DNA from: Planctomycetota bacterium
Lineage (GTDB): Bacteria; Planctomycetota; Planctomycetia; Pirellulales; Thermoguttaceae
Reading direction: 5' to 3'
DNA length: 15,307 nucleotides
NCBI GenBank assembly: GCA_021784975.1
Contig: JAJYGU010000431.1
Coordinates: 1-15,307 of the forward strand
Shown here piece after piece: positions 13,111-15,307 of this stretch. The notes beneath the pieces were generated by a model. That model did no database searches, was not told where the DNA came from, and was given only the letters and a program-made list of their open reading frames with translations. Every line of letters begins with the position of its first letter. The stretch's first letter is position 1. The position numbers and the translations under genes are program-made.

Positions 13111-15239
13111 ACTCTCCCCATCCACATTCCCACTTGGTAGGTCACCAACGCCCCGCAGTAGGCGAGGATCGTCATGTAGGCAAAGGTGAACGCCGGCCAC
13201 CGCCAACTATTGGTCTCGCGGCGGATCACCGCCAGCGTGGCGGCGCACTGCGCGCAAAGGGCGAAGAACACCATGATCGACAGGGCCACCGGGATGTTGA
13301 ACACCGGCTGGCCGGTGTCGTCCCAAGTCACGCTCCGCAGCTTGGAAAACGCCTCGGCCGCGCCGGGCCCCGAGCTGGCCCCCGGATTCTCGCCCAGGTT
13401 GTACATGACGCCCATGGTGGCCACCACGATCTCCCGCGCGGGGATCGACGCCAGCACCGAACAACCGATCCGCCAGTCCCAGCCCAGCGGCTTGACCACC
13501 GGCTCGATCACCCGGCCCATGTGGCCCAAGAGACTGCTTTGCTGCTGCTGTTCGGGGGTCGCGCCGGCATGATGCGGATAATACAACGCGGCCCAAACCA
13601 CGATCGACACCGCCAGGATCAACGTGCCCGCGCACCGCACAAACACCCAGCCTCGCTCGATCATGCGGTAGACCACCGTGCGGAGCGAGGGCCACTTATA
13701 GCTGGGCAATTCCATCACGAAGGGCGGCGTCTGGCCGCGAAACAGGGTGCGGTTGAAGATCAGGGCCATGGTGGCCGCGGCCACGATCCCCAGCAGATAG
13801 AGCGCCGCCAGAGTGAGCCCTTGCAGTTGCAACAAACCGCCGAAGTAACTCTGCGCCGGGATGAAGGCCGCAATCAGGAGCGTGTAGATCGGCAGCCGGG
13901 CGGAGCAGGTCAGCAGCGGCGCGACCAGGATGGTGGTCAGCCGGTGCCGCTCGTTCTCGATCACCCGCGTGGCCATAATGCCCGGAATCGCGCAGGCGAA
14001 CGAGGAGAGCATCGGGATAAACGATTTGCCGCTCAGGCCCACCCGGACCATCAGGCGATCCATGAGGTAAGCGGTCCGGGCCATGTAGCCGCAGTCCTCC
14101 AGCACGGCCAGGAAGCCGAACAGGATCAGGATTTGCGGCAGGAAGGCCAGCACGCTGCCCACCCCGCCGATCACCCCGTTGACCAGCAGGCTCCGCAACG
14201 CCCCCTCGGCCATCCGGGCCTCGACCCAGCCGCCGGCGGCCGAGGTGGCGATCTCGATCCCCTTCATGACCGGCCGGGCCCAGACGAACACCGACTGGAA
14301 CATGGCCAGCATGACCACCACGAAAACCATCAACCCCCAGAGGCGATGGGTGAGGACGCGGTCGATGCGGTCGCTGGCGGTCGTCTTCCGCTCAGCCGGC
14401 TCGGCGACCACCCCTTCCAGTATCTTGCGGACCCAGGCGTAGCGGGCGGACGTTTCCACGCCCGGCACCCGGCAGCCAATCTCGGTCAACCGCGCCCGCG
14501 CAGCCTCGATATATTCTCTCCCCCGCGGGATCGAGCTGTCGAACAGGCTCTCCTGCAAATAGCCGTTCATGTCCAGCAGCAGGCGCCGCAGCAGATAACG
14601 CGGCAGCCGCCGGCCGTCAAACGACGCGGCCTCGCTCGATAAGACCGAGTCCAGCCGGGTCACTTCCTCTTCAAAAGGTTGCGGCAGCACGGTGTCGCGA
14701 TGGCACGGCTTCTCGGCAACGACCTGTGCCAGGGTTTGCATCAGCCGGTCGAAGCCGATACGGCGATGGGCCTGGATCGGCACCACCGGGATCCCCAGGT
14801 GCCGCTGGAGCCGCTTGCAGTCGATGGCGAGCCCGTGGCTCTCCGCCACGTCGAGCATGTTGAGGGCCAACAGGGTGGGAAGCCCGAGCTCCAGCACCTG
14901 GCTGACCAGGTAAAGGTTGCGTTCCAGATTGCTGGCGTCGACGATTAACAGGACCGCGTCCACCGCGGCCACGTCCTCGCGCCGCCCCAACAGCAGATCG
15001 ACGGCCACCATTTCGTCCCGCGATCGCGGGGCGATGCTGTAGAGACCCGGCAGGTCGATCAACTCGAAGCTCTGCCCGGCGAACTCCATCCGCCCGGTCT
15101 TCTTCTCGACCGTCACGCCGGGATAATTCCCGACATGCTGACGGACGCCCACCAGGCCGCTGAACAGCGTCGACTTGCCCGTGTTGGGGTTGCCGATCAG
15201 GGCGACGGTGGCCACGTGCCTCTGAGTGGTTATAGACAT
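13107..15239 (-). CDS. feoB: Ferrous iron transporter FeoB (710 aa)
   Basis: FeoB imports Fe(II) across the cytoplasmic membrane. The N-terminal G-protein domain shows G1 GNPNTGKS (16-23), the G2 threonine in NYPGVTVEKK, G3 DLPG (62-65) and G4 NMLD (127-130). The membrane part shows two Gate-type blocks: FLPQILILFGFLAVLEDCGY with SSFACAIPGIMATRVIENE, and SIPAREIVVATMG. It ends with the typical FALCAQCAATLAVIRRETNSW region and a final helix. Length is in the normal 700-800 range. The ATG at 15239 is preferred to an in-frame TTG two codons upstream (15245). The gene lies 23 nt after a probable FeoA and overlaps a Cys-rich partner at its 3' end, a classical Feo arrangement. Fe-responsive control is likely, but the promoter lies outside the window. 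Confidence 0.97.
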   Translation of the reverse strand: MSITTQRHVATVALIGNPNTGKSTLFSGLVGVRQHVGNYPGVTVEKKTGRMEFAGQSFELIDLPGLYSIAPRSRDEMVAVDLLLGRREDVAAVDAVLLIVDASNLERNLYLVSQVLELGLPTLLALNMLDVAESHGLAIDCKRLQRHLGIPVVPIQAHRRIGFDRLMQTLAQVVAEKPCHRDTVLPQPFEEEVTRLDSVLSSEAASFDGRRLPRYLLRRLLLDMNGYLQESLFDSSIPRGREYIEAARARLTEIGCRVPGVETSARYAWVRKILEGVVAEPAERKTTASDRIDRVLTHRLWGLMVFVVVMLAMFQSVFVWARPVMKGIEIATSAAGGWVEARMAEGALRSLLVNGVIGGVGSVLAFLPQILILFGFLAVLEDCGYMARTAYLMDRLMVRVGLSGKSFIPMLSSFACAIPGIMATRVIENERHRLTTILVAPLLTCSARLPIYTLLIAAFIPAQSYFGGLLQLQGLTLAALYLLGIVAAATMALIFNRTLFRGQTPPFVMELPSYKWPSLRTVVYRMIERGWVFVRCAGTLILAVSIVVWAALYYPHHAGATPEQQQQSSLLGHMGRVIEPVVKPLGWDWRIGCSVLASIPAREIVVATMGVMYNLGENPGASSGPGAAEAFSKLRSVTWDDTGQPVFNIPVALSIMVFFALCAQCAATLAVIRRETNSWRWPAFTFAYMTILAYCGALVTYQVGMWMGRV

Positions 15240-15262
15240 TCGCAATGCGGGCAGTGGCCGAG

Positions 15263-15307
15263 CTATTTCGCCGCCGGCTCGACCAGAACGTGCAACAGAT
15301 CGTCGGT
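15263..15307 (-). CDS. feoA: C-terminal end of a probable FeoA (partial)
   Basis: Reading from the window edge gives 14 residues, TDDLLHVLVEPAAK, then TAG at 15263-15265. FeoA proteins commonly end with a short beta-strand such as '...DA..I.VE', which this resembles, and FeoA usually precedes FeoB. The piece is too short for certainty; the call depends largely on its position 23 nt before feoB on the same strand. Confidence 0.5.
   Translation of the reverse strand, partial: TDDLLHVLVEPAAK

Noticed and set aside
13134..14642. 502-codon plus-strand open frame opposite feoB
   Set aside because: It is rich in His/Gln/Arg/Gly with no hydrophobic core or motif, while the minus strand is an unmistakable FeoB.
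13107..15245. TTG start for FeoB at 15245
   Set aside because: The ATG two codons later is the more usual start and the extra residues add nothing to the fold.

Overview
The window is GC-rich and looks like a chromosomal segment from a Planctomycetota bacterium (possibly Pirellulales-like). This rests on several membrane-anchored PQQ-like beta-propeller proteins carrying the WPxFRGP-type motif, an NHL-repeat protein, and many short palindromic repeats lying in frame inside genes. The assignment is from style only; no marker gene is present.

Layout. A single plus-strand gene (243-2057) encodes a beta-propeller protein with three N-terminal membrane segments. Everything else is on the minus strand and reads as one closely packed block from the right edge leftwards: the end of a probable FeoA (15263-15307), FeoB (13107-15239), a small FeoB-associated Cys-rich membrane protein (12868-13110), a PQQ-like propeller (11407-12810), an NHL propeller (10228-11397), a Tat-exported multi-[4Fe-4S] protein (9650-10231), a polytopic NapH/NosR-like [4Fe-4S] protein (8136-9653), a third PQQ-like propeller (6258-8123), a NuoE-NuoF fusion diaphorase (3817-6243) and a NuoG-N/GltD-like flavoprotein (1994-3811). 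ATGA overlaps join three of the junctions. The last minus gene converges on the plus-strand gene, and their 3' ends overlap by 64 bp.

How the genes may work together. The diaphorase has every motif needed to take electrons from NAD(P)H through FMN and Fe-S clusters. The next gene is a flavin/Fe-S relay that appears to lack its own NAD(P)H domain. The polytopic Fe-S protein and the Tat-exported ferredoxin could carry electrons to or from the periplasmic face. No hydrogenase, formate dehydrogenase, molybdoenzyme, quinone-binding Nuo subunit or c-type cytochrome is visible, so the terminal reaction is unknown. The neighbouring Feo genes suggest, as a hypothesis only, a link to ferric/ferrous iron chemistry.

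Repeats. Three families of short palindromic repeats (ten or so units of a GTCAGGCAC/GTGCCTGAC palindrome, a CCCTCTCCC/GGGTGAGGG family, and a GGGGACAGTCCC family) are scattered over the window. Most lie inside coding frames without breaking them. Two copies of a 78-bp composite element, in opposite orientations, match at about 67 of 78 positions and look like REPIN/BIME-type mobile units.
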